Numbered from the stretch's first letter, positions 24,974-38,196 are shown. The stretch is 64,000 nucleotides of DNA from Arabidopsis thaliana (GCF_000001735.4 NC_003070.9:24165971-24229970); one strand, 5' to 3'. Notes: generated from the letters alone by a model not told the origin. Made by a program: numbers and translations.

Positions 24974-25486
24974 ACACTTACCAAAGTCTGAATGATTATT
25001 TTATGTCGCTCTATTGGTCTATCAAGGGCTGAAGCCTGAAGGTATATGATTTCAGCGGTTCAAAAGCTTCAAACTTTGTTCAGTTCTTGAAAATCAAAGT
25101 TTGCCCAGTTACAGTTAATGCATCCAGGGGACATTCTCTCCAATATAGACAATCTTAACCCAGCAATAATCATCTTCTCATGTTTAGATTGTTGAAGAGA
25201 GGTAGTGACAAGAACAACATTTGCAGTGCTTCTTCCATTATACTTACAAAACCCAAAAGAATCAATTCGGAAACACAGACAAAGTTAGAGTAAGGGAATG
25301 AGTAGCAAGGAAGAGATGAATATTACAGAAACTTTGTCTCTGCTCACACTACCATAGCTATGCTAATCCAATTGGTTTCAAAGTCACTAATACAATGTTA
25401 CTCTTTCTTAAACATCATATTAACATGTCACTGTTTATACATGAATGGTAGGTCTCCCGTCTCCATATTGATATAACTATGTCACA
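24974..25486. other. Intergenic between U5 and UCH-like gene 2
   Basis: Contains the U5 3' flank, with a sequence close to the plant snRNA 3' box (CA...AGTCTGAA, about 24974-25000), and the 3' flank of UCH-like gene 2. No other feature seen. Confidence 0.55.
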
Positions 25487-28400
25487 CTATTTATAAGCAG
25501 CTTCATAGAAAAGAATCTCTGGCCGAACCCTCCTTTCTCCACAGATTCTGACTACATTCTTCCAGTTACCAACACCCTATGGCATCACCACACATATCAT
25601 GATATCAATATGTCTCACCTAGCTACGTTCAAAACTCAATTTTTAAAAGACAAAAGGTAACTGTTTCGTCTTACTTCTTCTAATAAAGCTTCATGTCTGA
25701 GACTGACCCACCGGTTCGTTTTATAAGCCATGCAGATGTGTTCTCCTTCTTCACCACAACCAATCTGCATTTTTCATATTCCGAGACTGTAACAGAGAAG
25801 AGATACAGAAAAACAAATAGCAAAAATGTTTGTGACCCTGTTTCAGATATACCATTGACACAAGCCGGTAGTTAGTGTTTGGTTCTTCTAACCCTTCGTA
25901 TAGCCTGCTGATATCTATCTCCCATGCCAAAGCCTTTGCTGTTTCAGATATTTCTGTTTCAGTTTCATTCTTCTCCCATTCCAACACTAATGTTGCAAAA
26001 CCACAAAAACAGCTACAGTTTTTAATCATACCATAATAAATGAAACGAGTAGATAAGATCACACTCGTGGTGAAAAATATACCAATTGTGAAGATAGGCG
26101 GGCATCTACTTAAAACGTGGTGAACAAAGTTTGTCTTCCCACAGCCTCCTGTTTTAACATCACATATCATCTCATCTTCCATACGGATCACCGTAAGGAT
26201 TTCCTCAAACTTCATATTCCCAAAAGCACACTGCAAATATATATAACCACAGAACAACTTTTAAGGAGTAGTACCAGTTTCTGTAGGAAAGACAAAGAGG
26301 GAAATAAATGAAACATACCTTTAGGTTTCTAATTGAATTTGCAGCCATAACAATTCCATAAGAACTTTGCTCAGGATAATTTGGATTCCTTCTGCATTTT
26401 GTACATCTCATTCTTTCATATTCCTCCAGCGTAAAAAGGCGAGTTACCAAGCTCTCTTTTTCTGGACTTTTCCACCAATGCAAAAACTCAAGGATGGTGA
26501 CGACTACCTCATCAGCATCACTTGACTGAAAAAAAAGTAAAAGAAGAACAGAATGACATCTATGCCAACTATGAAAACGTTTTAGAAGCTTATATTTATC
26601 TGCACAAACCAGGGAATGGACTTCTTCTAGGGAAGCAAGTAAGTTGCTCAGTAGGTAACTGTAGAGTTCATCTTCTTTTATCTGCTCCGAGACAACAGCA
26701 GAAAAGAAATCTTTTAGTGCACAAGGAACTTGTTCTTCCAAGTTGCCGTGAAATAATTGCCGATTGTGCACCAAATCCTCTTGAAGAACCTTAATGTTCA
26801 AGAGGGCCTGCAGTATCATAATTTGTCAACGGAAATGAGTAAGGAAGGAGATTTAATATGAAAATAACGAATGAGCTGAATCAGTAGAAGAGAGCTCAGA
26901 TTTTTGAATCTTATTTTGGCTGGTGTCTGCTTTACCTTTAGGGTCATGTCAAGAGCTGAATTGTATCTAGTAACTTTTTTATGTGCTGACTCCAAATTTT
27001 CAGATAGTAAATCTTCTCCAGGCATGTTTTCCATATCTTGAAGGCGGTAAATGGAAAAAAGAAGTATCAGAAACGTTTTGCATACATAGTTCAAAATATT
27101 TGTCAACTGAGGATAACCTTTAGCAGTTTCGTCTTGACTTTTAGTGTTGGATGAAATTTCCAATCGACCCCTTTCACTTGAAAGAGTATCTTCTGGTTCC
27201 ATAGAATCTTCTTCCGTTGATTTTGGTGATGGAGGAGTAACTTTCGGTTCAAGGTTGACAGAAGATTCGCTGGACATATGCAAGAACACGTTTTGCTCAT
27301 AGAAAACCTACAAAGAATTTATCAACTTGCGAAAAGTGTTGGAAAACCAAATTTCTCGTCTAGAGTACTTACTGTACATCATCTTTCGACATGCTCGCTG
27401 AAGTTCTCTGTCACACCATGAAGAACATTAATTCTTACAACTGAGTAATCAAAAAGTCATGGAAGCAAATAAAGAATTTAGACATTCAGCGACCTTGTTG
27501 CTTCTATTTTTCTTCTTATTTGACCCTGACTTCTTCCCCTTCTCTTGTTTTTCCTCGGATAAATGTTCGGCTTGTGCTGCAGCTAACTTGGTTTTGGCAT
27601 CCATATCAACAATTTCATCCAACTCATCCTAGAAGAATAGATATAGTTTTAATATATGAAAAGAGAGGAATATGACAGCTTCTTGTATAAAACCAAAGTT
27701 ACAAACCAACCCGTTGATATCGTTTCAGCAGGTGCAGGATATAAGAGCGGTAGTCAAAAACAGAAAGCTTGACGAGGTCGTTTAGCAAATTAGTCCTTGA
27801 ATTCTCAATCAGCAAAATTTTTGAATCAGCTACCGGAACCTGCAAGTCAATTAGATAATTTAGATAATTTATGTTATACTGTTGTAAATTAAAACTTAGA
27901 TAAGGAAAGAACCTTGTTGGTGACCACTGATTTCAGAAGGTCTATGGACTTCAACACTGTGTCATCATTCAGATTTTTATGCCCATGTATAAGAGTCATG
28001 CAATCTTCTAGGTCGGAGAATTCAAATGTCGGATGTGATGCTTTTTCAAGAACATCTCGTACTGCACATAAGCATAGTTTTGTAGTGTGAGAATCTCCGG
28101 CGTCTATCACCAAACGTTCTTCACATTTATCGCACAGAAGAGATGCATATGTGTTCCATTGATCTTCTGGAACATTTTTTCTCCTTTCATCTTCGAGTAT
28201 ACATAAGTTTTTGGCGTCAATAAGTGCTGCATCATAATTCAGGATCTGCAATTTCTTTGCATATTTGGTTCCCAAAGTCGCACAAGTGAAGTGAATGGCT
28301 CGCAGAACAGCCACACATATTTCAAGATTGTGTGCTCTGATAGATCGGGGAAATTCAAAGCTCTCATCTATCAAAGGGTAGTCAAGTAACCAGGTTATGG

Positions 28401-29937
28401 TATCGTCACCCTGAGGATGTGTCTTGGTGTAGTGAACATTGTGATCACAAACATCTATTATCCCTTCATCATCAAATGAAGCAATCTTGCCTCTCAGCAG
28501 TCTTTTATCCAGAAGCATAAATGAAAACTCATGATCAAATTCAATCTTTTCTTTAACTCGCAAACGACCACATAAACTGTCTGTTGCGTTGGAAACCAAT
28601 TCTGTACCATCAACCCGTTCACAGTTAATGCGTTTGAGAAGGTCTAGGATTTGATTGAGTTCATGACATTCCAAAAAGCAAATACTCTGAGGTGTTTCCA
28701 CTAAGCGGCACTTGGAGCTAAGAGTATGCTCAGAAATTTCTAATTGTGCAAGATGCTTAACCGTCAACTGCATCATCCAATCTCGAATGCTACAAGAGAG
28801 AATTTTACGTTCCTGAAACAACAAAAGAAGCGACTGAAGTTCTTTAAGTAACTTACTGCGTTCTTCATCCACAGCTAAAGGCCAGTTTTTGGACCATCCA
28901 TTCTCATATACAAACTCTTTCACCGATTCGAGCTGAGTCTTGATCATTTCGACGGCAGCTACTACATCAACAGGTTCCCAACCTGCAACCGATATCATAC
29001 CAGCCCAGACTTCATCTACCCTCTGCGCCATATGCTTTGTCGTAGAAGGTTTAAATTTTGCGGCATGTTCTTGCTCAAGATGACTCCTAAACTTTTTAGG
29101 ATAATAGAACTTCTGTGAACAAGATCGACACATCCAGAATTTCCATTTTCTGTTTATCCTCGCAGAGTCAAGAACTTGCTCCAAAGCATCTAGTCCCACT
29201 CTGCCATATAATCTTTCGACATAAGCTGTAAGTTTTGCAATGCTTACTTTCATGAAGTTCCTTTTACTCTCAACATCCATACTCGCCCAATACGACCTCA
29301 ATCTTTTACCCGCAGCGGTCTCCAGGTCACTCCTTATACTGTCTCGAATGTTCTTTGACTCCCTAAGTTTTGGTTCAGACATTTTTTGCAGTAACACCAT
29401 TGAATCTGCCGCTTCGATCATTGCCTCTGTCGCAGCCGTATCCGAGTCACTCCTTACACTTCCTTGAAGTTTTGGGATCATTGACTCTGCCACTAGGACT
29501 ACATTCTCAAGAGAACTTTTAGTATTTTCCTCACTCAAGTTCAAACCACCAAAAGAAGCAATAAAAGATAAACCTTCTTTTGCAATGTTCAGAGCTTTCT
29601 TGTAAAATGATGCTGAGCCAATCAGTTTACCCAATTCTAAAAGTGCAATTGCAGAGTAAGCGTGTACACCACAATCTTCCGTGAAGCATTCTACAGAAGC
29701 CAACAAGAATGGGAATTTCATGTCACTGTTTTCTGTTTTAGTCCCTTGTTCATAAAAGAAACAACCTTGTAGGTAATGAACCATTGCTGGAACCTTTTCC
29801 TTCCCACGAGTCGAAATCGAATCTTCGATTACTTCCAATGCCTTGATGTAATCTCCTTCAGCGAAGTAACCGTGGACAAGTTTCTGGATTTTTGCTTCCT
29901 CAGGATCTTCGACTAAAAGAGGAAGAAGAGGCGCCAT
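25487..29937 (-). CDS. UCH-like DUF627/DUF629 protein 2
   Basis: Intact large-architecture member, 1,147 aa, 12 exons: 29937-27913, 27839-27711, 27628-27494, 27407-27373, 27269-27118, 27036-26936, 26807-26610, 26525-26319, 26230-26083, 25986-25853, 25764-25675, 25576-25487. Residues about 15-125 are the DUF627 helical domain. DUF629 begins at about 210 with a C2H2 finger (Cys270, Cys273, His286, His291). The UCH-like part starts near 845. It keeps the zinc-ribbon pairs (CTKC; CDVKTGGCG), but where homologues have Cys in YNC the sequence is YNS (Ser852). A His in EGEHICMAY is kept in this copy. The UCH family cleaves ubiquitin; this one probably cannot. A short segment around 160-205 looks internally duplicated. 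Probably AT1G65120. Confidence 0.88.
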
Positions 29938-30037
29938 GTTAAGGAAAGAGTAACGAACGATTCTTCAAGCTTCTTGAGATTCAGATAGAAACTTGTTTGC
30001 GAGGGAGATGATAATAACAACAGAGATGAAGCATTTA

Positions 30038-30094
30038 TCACGTGTGATCCACGTAACAGAGTTGTTGAAGCTTTTATCACGTGAAATCCACGTG
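30038..30094. promoter_or_regulatory. Paired G-boxes upstream of UCH-like gene 2 (two pairs)
   Basis: CACGTG at 30078-30083 and 30089-30094, gap 5 bp. A second pair lies at about 30039-30055 (CACGTG, then CACGTA) with the same gap. They sit 100-155 bp upstream of the start codon. The block GGGGAATTCTGTCGAACATC lies a further 60 bp upstream, at about 30157. Confidence 0.75.
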
Positions 30095-30501
30095 ACAAGA
30101 GAAACCCAAGTCGTCGTGTCTTCTTTTTCGAACAGTTCTTCTTCGATATCTCCATTGGGGAATTCTGTCGAACATCTTGTGTGCATTCATTGTTTTGAGT
30201 AAATTACACAACAGCTTCTATTTAATTTCGCCATCCAGAATAAACAGAAAAAAACACCCCAGAAATGTGTGAATTAACAGATAAGACAAAAAAATTGTGT
30301 GAAGTTTTCGAATTCGGGATCAAAGATGGTCATGGGATGATCGAAATTGGTTTATGTTGTGTAAGAGGAATTAACAAAAACCTTAAGTCGTTAACAATTG
30401 TTTATATATTTTGTTGCAATTATCTTATTAGTACTTTATTACTAAAATCAAGTAATGAACCAAAAGATTACAAACTTGAGTTCCATACTAATACATTTCT
30501 A

Positions 30502-33500
30502 TCATTGAACAGCTTCATAAAAAAGAACCTCTGAACGAATCTTCCTTTCTCCACAAATTTTGACCACACTCTTCCAGTTGCCAACAACCTATGGCATCAC
30601 CACACATCAATATATGTCTTATCCCAACAAAGTTCACAATTCAGGGCAATAAAGACAAAGGCAACTGTTTCATCTCACCTCCTCTGCTGAAGCTTCATGT
30701 CTGCGGCTCACCCACCGGTTCTTTTCATAAGCCATGCAAATGTATTCTCCTTCTTCAACACAACCAATCTGCATTCCCAAATTCTCAGACTGTAGTAGAG
30801 AAATACAGAAGAACAATAGCACAAACATTTGTCACGATGTTTCAGATTTTACCATTGACACAAGCCGGTAGTTAGTGTTTGGTTCTAAGCCTTCGTATAA
30901 CCTGCTGATATCTATCTCCCAGTGCAAAGCATTTGTTGTTTCATATATTTCTATTTCAGTTTCATTCTTCTCCCATTCCAACACTAATGTTAAAACCCCA
31001 AAAAAAAAAGTAGCAACAATGTTTTATCATACCGAAATAAATGAAATATGAGTATAAGATCACAATCATGGTCAAAAGTTACCAATTGTGAAGATAGGCG
31101 GGCATCTACTTATAGTGTGGTGAACAAGGTTTCTCTCTCCACAGCCTCCTGTTCCAACATCACATATCATTTCATTGTTCATGCGGATTACTTTAAGGGT
31201 GTCCTCAAACATTATATTCCCCAAAGCACACTGCATATATAAACAAGCATTTTAAGTACCAGTTTCTGTAGAAAAGTAAAATATGGGAATAAATGAAACA
31301 TACCTCTAGGTCTCTGATTGAATCTGCAGCCATAACAATTCCATAAGAACTTTGCTCTGGATAATTTGGCTTCCTTCTGCATTTTCTACAACTCATTCTT
31401 TCATATTCCTCCAATGTAAAAAGGCGAGTTACCAAGCTTTCACTTTCTGGACTTTTCCAGCAATGACAAAACTCGAGGATTGCAACAAGTACCTCAGCAG
31501 CATTACTTGACTGAAATGAGTTTAACAAAAAAATCAAATGACATTAAAGACAACATTCTAACCGATTCGGGATAATAATAATAGTACTCAGAAGCTTATC
31601 TATATCTACACAAACCAGGGAATGAAGTTCTTCTAGGGAATCAAGTAAGTTGCTCAGTAGGTGACCATAGAGTTCCTCTTCTTTTATCTTCTCCGAGACA
31701 AAAGCAGAAAAGAAATCTCGTAGTGCACAAGGAACTTGGTTTTCAGAAAATGGTTTCCGATTGTTCACTAAATCCTCTTTAAGAACCTTAATGTTACAGA
31801 GGGACTGCAGTAGCAAAAAAATATTCAAAGAAGTAAGGAAGTAAAGAGATACATGAAAACTGAGAATATGTTGAATCAGAAAAAGAGAGTTTAGGTTTTG
31901 AATCTTATTTTTGTTGTTGACTGCTTTACCTTCAACATCATGTCAAGAGCTGAATTGTATCTAGTTGCAGCTTTGCCATTTACTGTCTCCAAATCTTCTC
32001 GAGGCATGCTTTGCATATCTTTAAGATGACATGCTAAAGAAATAAGCTCAAGACAATAGAGTTTTAGAATATTTGTCAATCAATAAGATCTTTTACAACT
32101 AGAATCACCTTTAGTAGCTTCCTCTTGATTATTAGTGTTGGATGAAATTTCAAATAGACTCTTTTCACCTTTAGTGTCGTCCTCTAGTTCCATAGAATCT
32201 TCTTTTGCCCTGTTTAGTGTGAAAGGTTTAAGGTTGAGGTAAGATCACGTTTTGTGTGATGAAGCAGAAGTTTAATGTGGTTCGAGATAGGCTTCTCATC
32301 AAACAAACAAAACTATTTGTAAGATAACCAAAAACCCCTAGAAAATCCTGAATGAATAATCCTAATTAAAATAAAATAATTACTAGACTAGATAATAACA
32401 AATATTGAAGAATTATCCGAATTCTACGCTCAGAGAAAACCTACAAACAGTTTAACAATTTGCAAAAGAATCTTGAGAAACTATATTTCTCATCTTGACA
32501 AACTATATTTCACTGGACATATTTAAGAACACGTTTTGCTCAGAGAAAACCTAAAAACAATTTATAAACCAAATTTCTCATCTAGAGTACTTACTGTTCG
32601 ACATCCTGGTCAAGATGACTAGACATGCTCGCTGAAGTTCTCTGATATGGCATGAAGACCATTCATTCGTACAACTGAGTAATCAAAAAAGTCAGAGAAG
32701 CAAACATAGAGTTTAGACCATCAAAGACCTTCGTGCTTTTATGGTTTCTCTTCTTTGACCCTGACTTCTTCGCCTTCTCTTGTTTTTTCTCTGATAAAAG
32801 TTCTGGTGGTGCTGCATCTTCTAACTCTTCCTAGAAGAAGATACATACATTATAATGAAAGGAACATGTTAAAACAGAAAATCAAAGGGAAGATGAAAGA
32901 TCTTTGTATAAAGCCAAAGTTACCAACTAACCTCTAAGTAAAGTTTCACCGGTTGAAGGATATAAGAGCGGTAGTCAAAAACAGAAAGGCTGACAAGGTC
33001 CTTTAGCAAACTAATCCTCGAATTCTCAACCAACAAAATCTTTGAATCGACTAGCGGAACCTGCAAGTCAATAGATAACTAACTAATTTAAGACAATTTC
33101 TGTTATTATGTTGTTAACTAAAACTCAGAACAGGATTAAACCTTGTAGGTGACCACAGATTTGAGAAGATTAATGGACTTCAATACTATATCATCACTGA
33201 TATGTTTATGCCCATTTATAAGATTTCTGCAATCTACTAGATCGGTGAAATCAAATGTCGGCTGCGATGCTCCTCCGAGAACATCTTGTACTGCACACAA
33301 AGATAGTTTTGTAGTTAGAGAATCTCCAGCGTGTCTCCTTATATTCTCTTCACATTTATCGCATAGAAGAGATGCATATAAGGTCCACTGATCTTCCGGA
33401 ATATTCCTTCTCCTTTCATCTTCACGTATACATAAGTTATTGGCGTCAATAAGAGCTGCATCATAACATATCATCCGCAATTTCTTTTCATATTTGGTTC

Positions 33501-35052
33501 TCAAAGTCCTACACGTGAACTGAACAGCTCTCAGAACAGCCACCCAAATATCAATATTGTGTGTCCTAATAGGTTTGGGAAATCGAAAAATCTCATCTCC
33601 TAAAGAGTAGTCCGCCAACCAAGATAAGATATCATCTCCATGAACCTGTGCATTGGCATAGTAATCATTAGGATCAAAAACATTGACTGTCCCTTCATTA
33701 TCGAATCGAGTCAGCTTGCATTTCAGCAGTCTCTTATCCAGAAGCAGAAATGAAAACTGAGAGTCAAAGTCAATCTTTTCTTTAACTCGAGTACCATCCC
33801 AGAAACTGTCCACTGCTTTGCAAACCAAATTTTTGCCATCATCCCTTTCACCTTTGATGGCTCTTAGAAAGTGCAGGATTTGATTGAGTTCACGAAATTC
33901 CAGAAAACATATACTCTGAGGTGTTTCCACTAGGCGACACTCGGTAGTAAGAGTATGCTCAGAAACTTCAAATTGTGCAAGATGCTTAACCGGAAACTGC
34001 ATCATCCAGTCTCGAATACTACAAGAAAGAATTTTAAGCTCCCAAAATGACACAAGGAGCAACTTGATTTCCTTGAGTAACTTACTGCGCTCTTCATCTA
34101 TAGCTAAAGGCCAGTCTTTGGACCATCCATTCTCATATGCAAACGCTTTCACATCTTGGAGCCGATTCTTAATCATCTCAACGGCAGCTGCAGCGTCCAC
34201 TGGATCCCAACCTCCAACGGATATCTTATGACCCCAGACTTTAGTTACCGTCTGGGGCATATCCTTTGTCGAAGACGGTTTAAATTCTGCAGCATGTTCT
34301 TGTCCAAGATGATTCTTACACTCCTCAGGACTAGAGAACTTCTTTGAACAAGTTCGACACATCCAGAATCTCCATTTTCTGTTTTCCCTGGCAAAAGTGA
34401 GAACTTGATCCAAAGCATCTCGTCCCTCTTTCCCATACATTGCCTCGACGAAACTTATAAGCTTTGTAATCTCCATTTTCAGGAAGTTCCTTTTGAACTC
34501 ATCATCCAAACCTCTCCAAAACGACCTCAATTTCGAGTCTGGATTTTTCTTCGACTCCTTAGCTTTTGGTTCGCTTCTTACAATAGGAGAAGCAACTAGA
34601 CTCTTACCTCCAGCGATTCTTGACTCTGCATCTTCGATTATTCTTTCGACATCCTTTTGACTCTTCACCTCTTTCGGACCATATTCATCTAACTCAGCCA
34701 AAACAGATAAGTACTCTTTTGCTTTCTCAACAGATTTCTTGTAATACATAGACGATCCAAGATGTTGACCCATTTCAAACAGTGAAAGAGCAGTAAACGA
34801 TGAGAACCCTTCACTTTCCGCAAAACATTCTACAGAACCTAACAAAAACGTGAACTTGACGTCACTGTTCTCTGTTCTTCTCGCTTGTGCCCTAAAGATG
34901 GAACCTTGCTGGAAATGAAGTAAACCCAGGAGGTCATTGCCCTTCCCTTGTTTAAAAATCGAATCTTCAATAATCACCATGGCCTTTATGTGATCTCCTC
35001 CAGCAAAGTAACTTTCGTCCAATCGACAATCTTCCAGAGAAGGAGGCTTCAT
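30502..35052 (-). CDS. UCH-like DUF627/DUF629 protein 3
   Basis: Large-architecture member, 1,076 aa if spliced as follows: 35052-33142, 33060-32932, 32830-32729, 32641-32595, 32209-32109, 32018-31930, 31804-31616, 31510-31304, 31230-31083, 30983-30853, 30768-30679, 30588-30502. It carries DUF627, DUF629 with a C2H2 finger (CRTCSKKF...HLGQEH) and the UCH-like part, with YNS at about Ser786 in the nucleophile position and Tyr where gene 2 has His (EGEYICMAY). Exon 5 differs. Its ancestral acceptor region is split by about 270 bp of inserted or duplicated DNA, and a downstream CACTAAACAG acceptor (exon start 32209) restores the frame exactly. Probably AT1G65130. It shares a divergent promoter region with UCH-like short gene A. 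Confidence 0.82.
32243..32560. repeat. Insertion and partial duplication in UCH-like gene 3
   Basis: In paralogues, exon 5 is followed on the plus strand by CTGGACATAT..AAGAACACGTTTTGCTCAGAGAAAACCTA. Here that junction is displaced to about 32513. The space between is filled by about 190 bp of unrelated AT-rich sequence (32243-32430) plus a second partial copy of the intron segment (GCTCAGAGAAAACCTACAAACAG, about 32430-32512). The unrelated piece shows no terminal repeats or coding frame that I can name. Confidence 0.7.
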
Positions 35053-35643
35053 GTTTGGGAAGAGTGACGATTCTCAAGCTTCTTGCGCTTTCTTGTTTTA
35101 CTTGTGCGAGAGAAAACTGAATGGTAGACGCGGGAAAATCGACGGTCATGTATCAGTGACGCACACTTTATCACGTGAGAGCCATGTGACAAGAGTTTTT
35201 AAGAAAAATAACAACCAAGACTCATTGGGGAATTGTGTCGAACACCTTGTGAGCATTCTTCAGGTTAAAAATTCAGGATTGTCTTTGGTGTTTTTATTTC
35301 TTACACTAAAGACATTTATGTATATATTTTTTTGTATGAGAAGGCATGAAGTGATATCACGAATCGATATAATCAGGAAAAAATGGATTGTGCCCACCAA
35401 ATGTTCGACAAAAGTTCACAATACTATAATACACGATTTAGGATTTCTCTGTGGAATAATTTTCGCGCTCAATTCTTAACAGATGACGTGACCCTCACGT
35501 GAACAAACCAACTAACTCCTAACCCTATAAATCCTTCTCTTCCACGCTTCCTCATTTTCTCTCTCTCTGTTTCTTTTATTTTCTCGAGAAAATTCAGATA
35601 GAAAATCGCCATTGTTGTTCTTACTATCAGTCCCAGCGAGATC
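35053..35643. promoter_or_regulatory. Divergent promoter, UCH-like gene 3 / short gene A, with two paired G-boxes
   Basis: Holds a G-box pair for gene 3 (CACGTG 35172-35177, CATGTG 35183-35188, gap 5 bp) and one for short gene A (GACGTG 35485-35490, CACGTG 35496-35501, gap 5 bp). A TATA box CTATAAAT for short gene A is at about 35525-35532. The block GGGGAATTGTGTCGAACACC, shared with genes 1, 2 and 4, is at about 35227. The segment 35380-35480 (GCCCACCAAATGTTCGACAAA...) is repeated upstream of short gene C. Confidence 0.72.
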
Positions 35644-37256
35644 ATGGAGATGGATCTATCAGAGGTTAAAGAAATGGAGAAAGACGAAGAAATTGATTCG
35701 TAAGTAGTCAAATCTCATTTTTCGAGTATCTTTATGCTTTTTTCGTTCGATTTTCTCTGAGAATTTTCTCTCCTTGGTGTTTATTCAGAGATCTCTCAGA
35801 CTCAGATACAGAGGAGCCTGAAGAGAAGATACTCGACGCCACTTCACTTTCAGCTCTTGATATGATACTCAAGGTTTCGCAGAACTCAACAATCCAAAAC
35901 GAATCTGTTGTTATCGATCTTGTTTTTTTGATTAATGTTTTCAAGAATTTGATTTTGTGCAGTCTCTGTGGAACATTAGCGTTTTCGTAAGCAATCTTTC
36001 GATGGATTATGTTCAAGAAGCGAATCAGAGCCTCACAGATAATGAATCTGTTCCTCTACAAGACATTCTTCGTATTTTCATGCTCAACAATCTCAGTCTC
36101 ACTCATCCTCTGGTCTCAGCTCTGATCTTTAAACCCTTATGTATGTTGATTACTTCTTTCTCACGCTTCATATTTTTGTCAGGAAGCAAACGGTGTTTCT
36201 AAACTGTTTCTAAACATCTTGGAGCTTATCCCTCGCTGGAACTATCACTTTGAAGTGAATGAAGTAGCGAAAACGATTTGCATTAGGTGCAAGACGGATA
36301 TGGCATATTCAGGTGAAACGTCTTATGGTATCATCATCAATGCTAATTCACTCAGAGTATACAAGGCAAGTCATTTCTCTTTTCTCTTATCTTTGATGTG
36401 AAAGAGAGAGTCTTTAAGTCTTTGAACGTTTTTGGGTAATCACAGTCTGCATTCAAGGAGTTTACATTTGAGAATATCATTAAGGCCAGCATGATCAATG
36501 TAAAGATGCTTTGTGACAAGGAAGGATGTGGGAAACGAAACTATGTTGATACTATGATAAGTAACCTTCCATCTGCTTTTATAGTTGGTAAGCTTTGGAT
36601 TGTTAATTGGTTAGTAGCTTTAACAACATAATGCAGTAGTTTTGAGCTTGTTTTCTCTTATTTTTTATAGCACTTCAGTGGGAGAACAATGAGACCGAAA
36701 AAGAGATATTCGATACAGCTTCTGTTCTGGCGACTGAAATAGATATTAGTGCTATATATAGATATGTAGGTGACAGTGCATTTACCAAATACCGTCTTGT
36801 CTCAATGGTAAGGGTCCAAGTATTTGATTTTTAATTTGTTTCAGTTCCGTTTAAGTTTACTATGTTTACCAATGTTGAATATTCAGGTTTGGTCGCATGG
36901 AAATCTATACAACTGTGTAGCTTATGAAAACAATAGATGGGTCAGACATTTTTGTTCTGAGATAGAGGTAAAGCTTTATAGACATTTTTGTAAAAGACAA
37001 GCTAGTATGTTGTTGATCTGTGACTGAGTGATGTATATTGCTGGTTGTCCAGGTTATTGGAGACTGGGATGGTGTTCTCCGCATTTTTCGAGAACTGCAT
37101 ATTCGACCTGAGATTCTATTCTTTGAAAACGTAAGCTCCTTTGACTGAGTATGCATGTTTATTTTGCTTATGTGTGTGTGTTCTCAATTCCACCTACTTG
37201 AATTGCAGGCTATTCTAAAGGACCAGATGTTTTCCGAGCAGGGATCTGAAGACTGA
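35644..37256 (+). CDS. Short UCH-like protein A (C-terminal domain only)
   Basis: 319 aa, nine exons: 35644-35699, 35789-35873, 35963-36112, 36183-36365, 36446-36587, 36671-36807, 36887-36967, 37053-37130, 37209-37256. It matches only the C-terminal third of the large UCH-like proteins. The zinc-ribbon Cys pairs remain (CIRC; CDKEGCG), as do the NETEKEIFDTA, YRLVSM and RPEILFFE blocks. The nucleophile region reads LSALDMILK, without Cys, and the His position is replaced (NLYNCVAY). The N-terminal DUF627/DUF629 part is absent; a short acidic leader (MEMDLSEVKEMEKDEEID) takes its place. The intron after exon 4 has a GC donor (AAG|GCAAGT). Start is the first ATG of the transcribed region. Probably AT1G65140. 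Confidence 0.82.
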
Positions 37257-38196
37257 ATAGAAGAAGCTTTTCAAATGGTGCAGGAAAGGAATTTGATGTA
37301 GAAGTCAAAAACTTTATAGGAGTAAGTATAGAACAATGCTTTTGATTGTTATGATCATTGAATAGTAGATACTTGGATACCATTTTATCAAGTTCAACAC
37401 TTGTATAAAGATACTATCCTTTTAACGTTGGAAGAACATGAGAGAAGCAGAAGGGAGCCCTATAAACCAAAGCAAAGTTCTTAAACATGAAGCTTTAGTA
37501 GAAGATGTACACAACCTAAAATTTAATAACTTAAAAGATCATTAACAAACGCATAAAACTCAAAATTGCCATCATTGGGCTGCATGCTTTGACGAGGACG
37601 AGAGGCATTATAGTTGGGGGGGTTTCAACAATGATATGGCATTCTTGTTTAGTACAGGACTAGTGTAACTAGCTGAGACATTCTGGATTGATCTAGGATC
37701 TTTGCTTCTTTGCTTAGGTAGGTTTGATCCAAAAAGTGAATAAAGAGAGAAAGATGTTGATTTTTGACTGGAGAGCAATAAATGTATTCAAAATGGTTTT
37801 TGATTTCTGAGTGACATCTCTAAAAACTTTGATGTTACCTTAACAGAAGAAAAGAATGCAAATGTTGAATCATAAAAATATTTCAAGAACTTTAATAAAC
37901 TACGATCATTCACAACCGCATCAAAAGTCATACAAACATACAATAGTCAAGACATGCATGGTAGATATTTAGATATCCTAAAAACAGAGTAGGTAAGTCA
38001 TAGAGTAGTAGACATGGCATGGTAGATATTTAGATATCCTAAAAACAGAGTAGGTAAGTCATAGAGTAGTAGACATGGCATGGTAGATACATAGATATCC
38101 TAAACATAGATAGAGCGTTAACTTCACATTCAGTTTTTACGCTTAAAACAGAGTAGTCCCAGACTCTAGAGTAGTAGACCTGACATGGTTGATATC
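37257..38196. other. Intergenic with tandem repeat, between short gene A and MATH gene
   Basis: 3' flanks of two convergent genes. Apart from the tandem repeat at 37951-38190 nothing is recognised. Confidence 0.6.
37951..38190. repeat. 60/61-bp tandem repeat in the 3' flank of the MATH gene
   Basis: Units begin GACATG(G)CATGGTAGATA at 37951, 38011 and 38072, so the period is 60-61 bp. The first two units are nearly identical over TTTAGATATCCTAAAAACAG and the following GAGTAGGTAAGTCATAGAGTAG. A degenerate partial unit (GTAGTAGACCTGACATGGTT) is at 38171-38190, next to the stop codon of the MATH gene. One diverged unit end also appears with the MATH remnant at about 52089. Confidence 0.85.

Noticed and set aside
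32243-32430. LTR or solo-LTR in UCH-like gene 3
   Set aside because: No TG...CA ends with flanking duplication could be defined; kept only as an insertion of unknown origin.
37951-38190. Regular repeats that might suggest a CRISPR-like array
   Set aside because: The units are directly adjacent tandem copies without unique spacers, in a plant nuclear genome.
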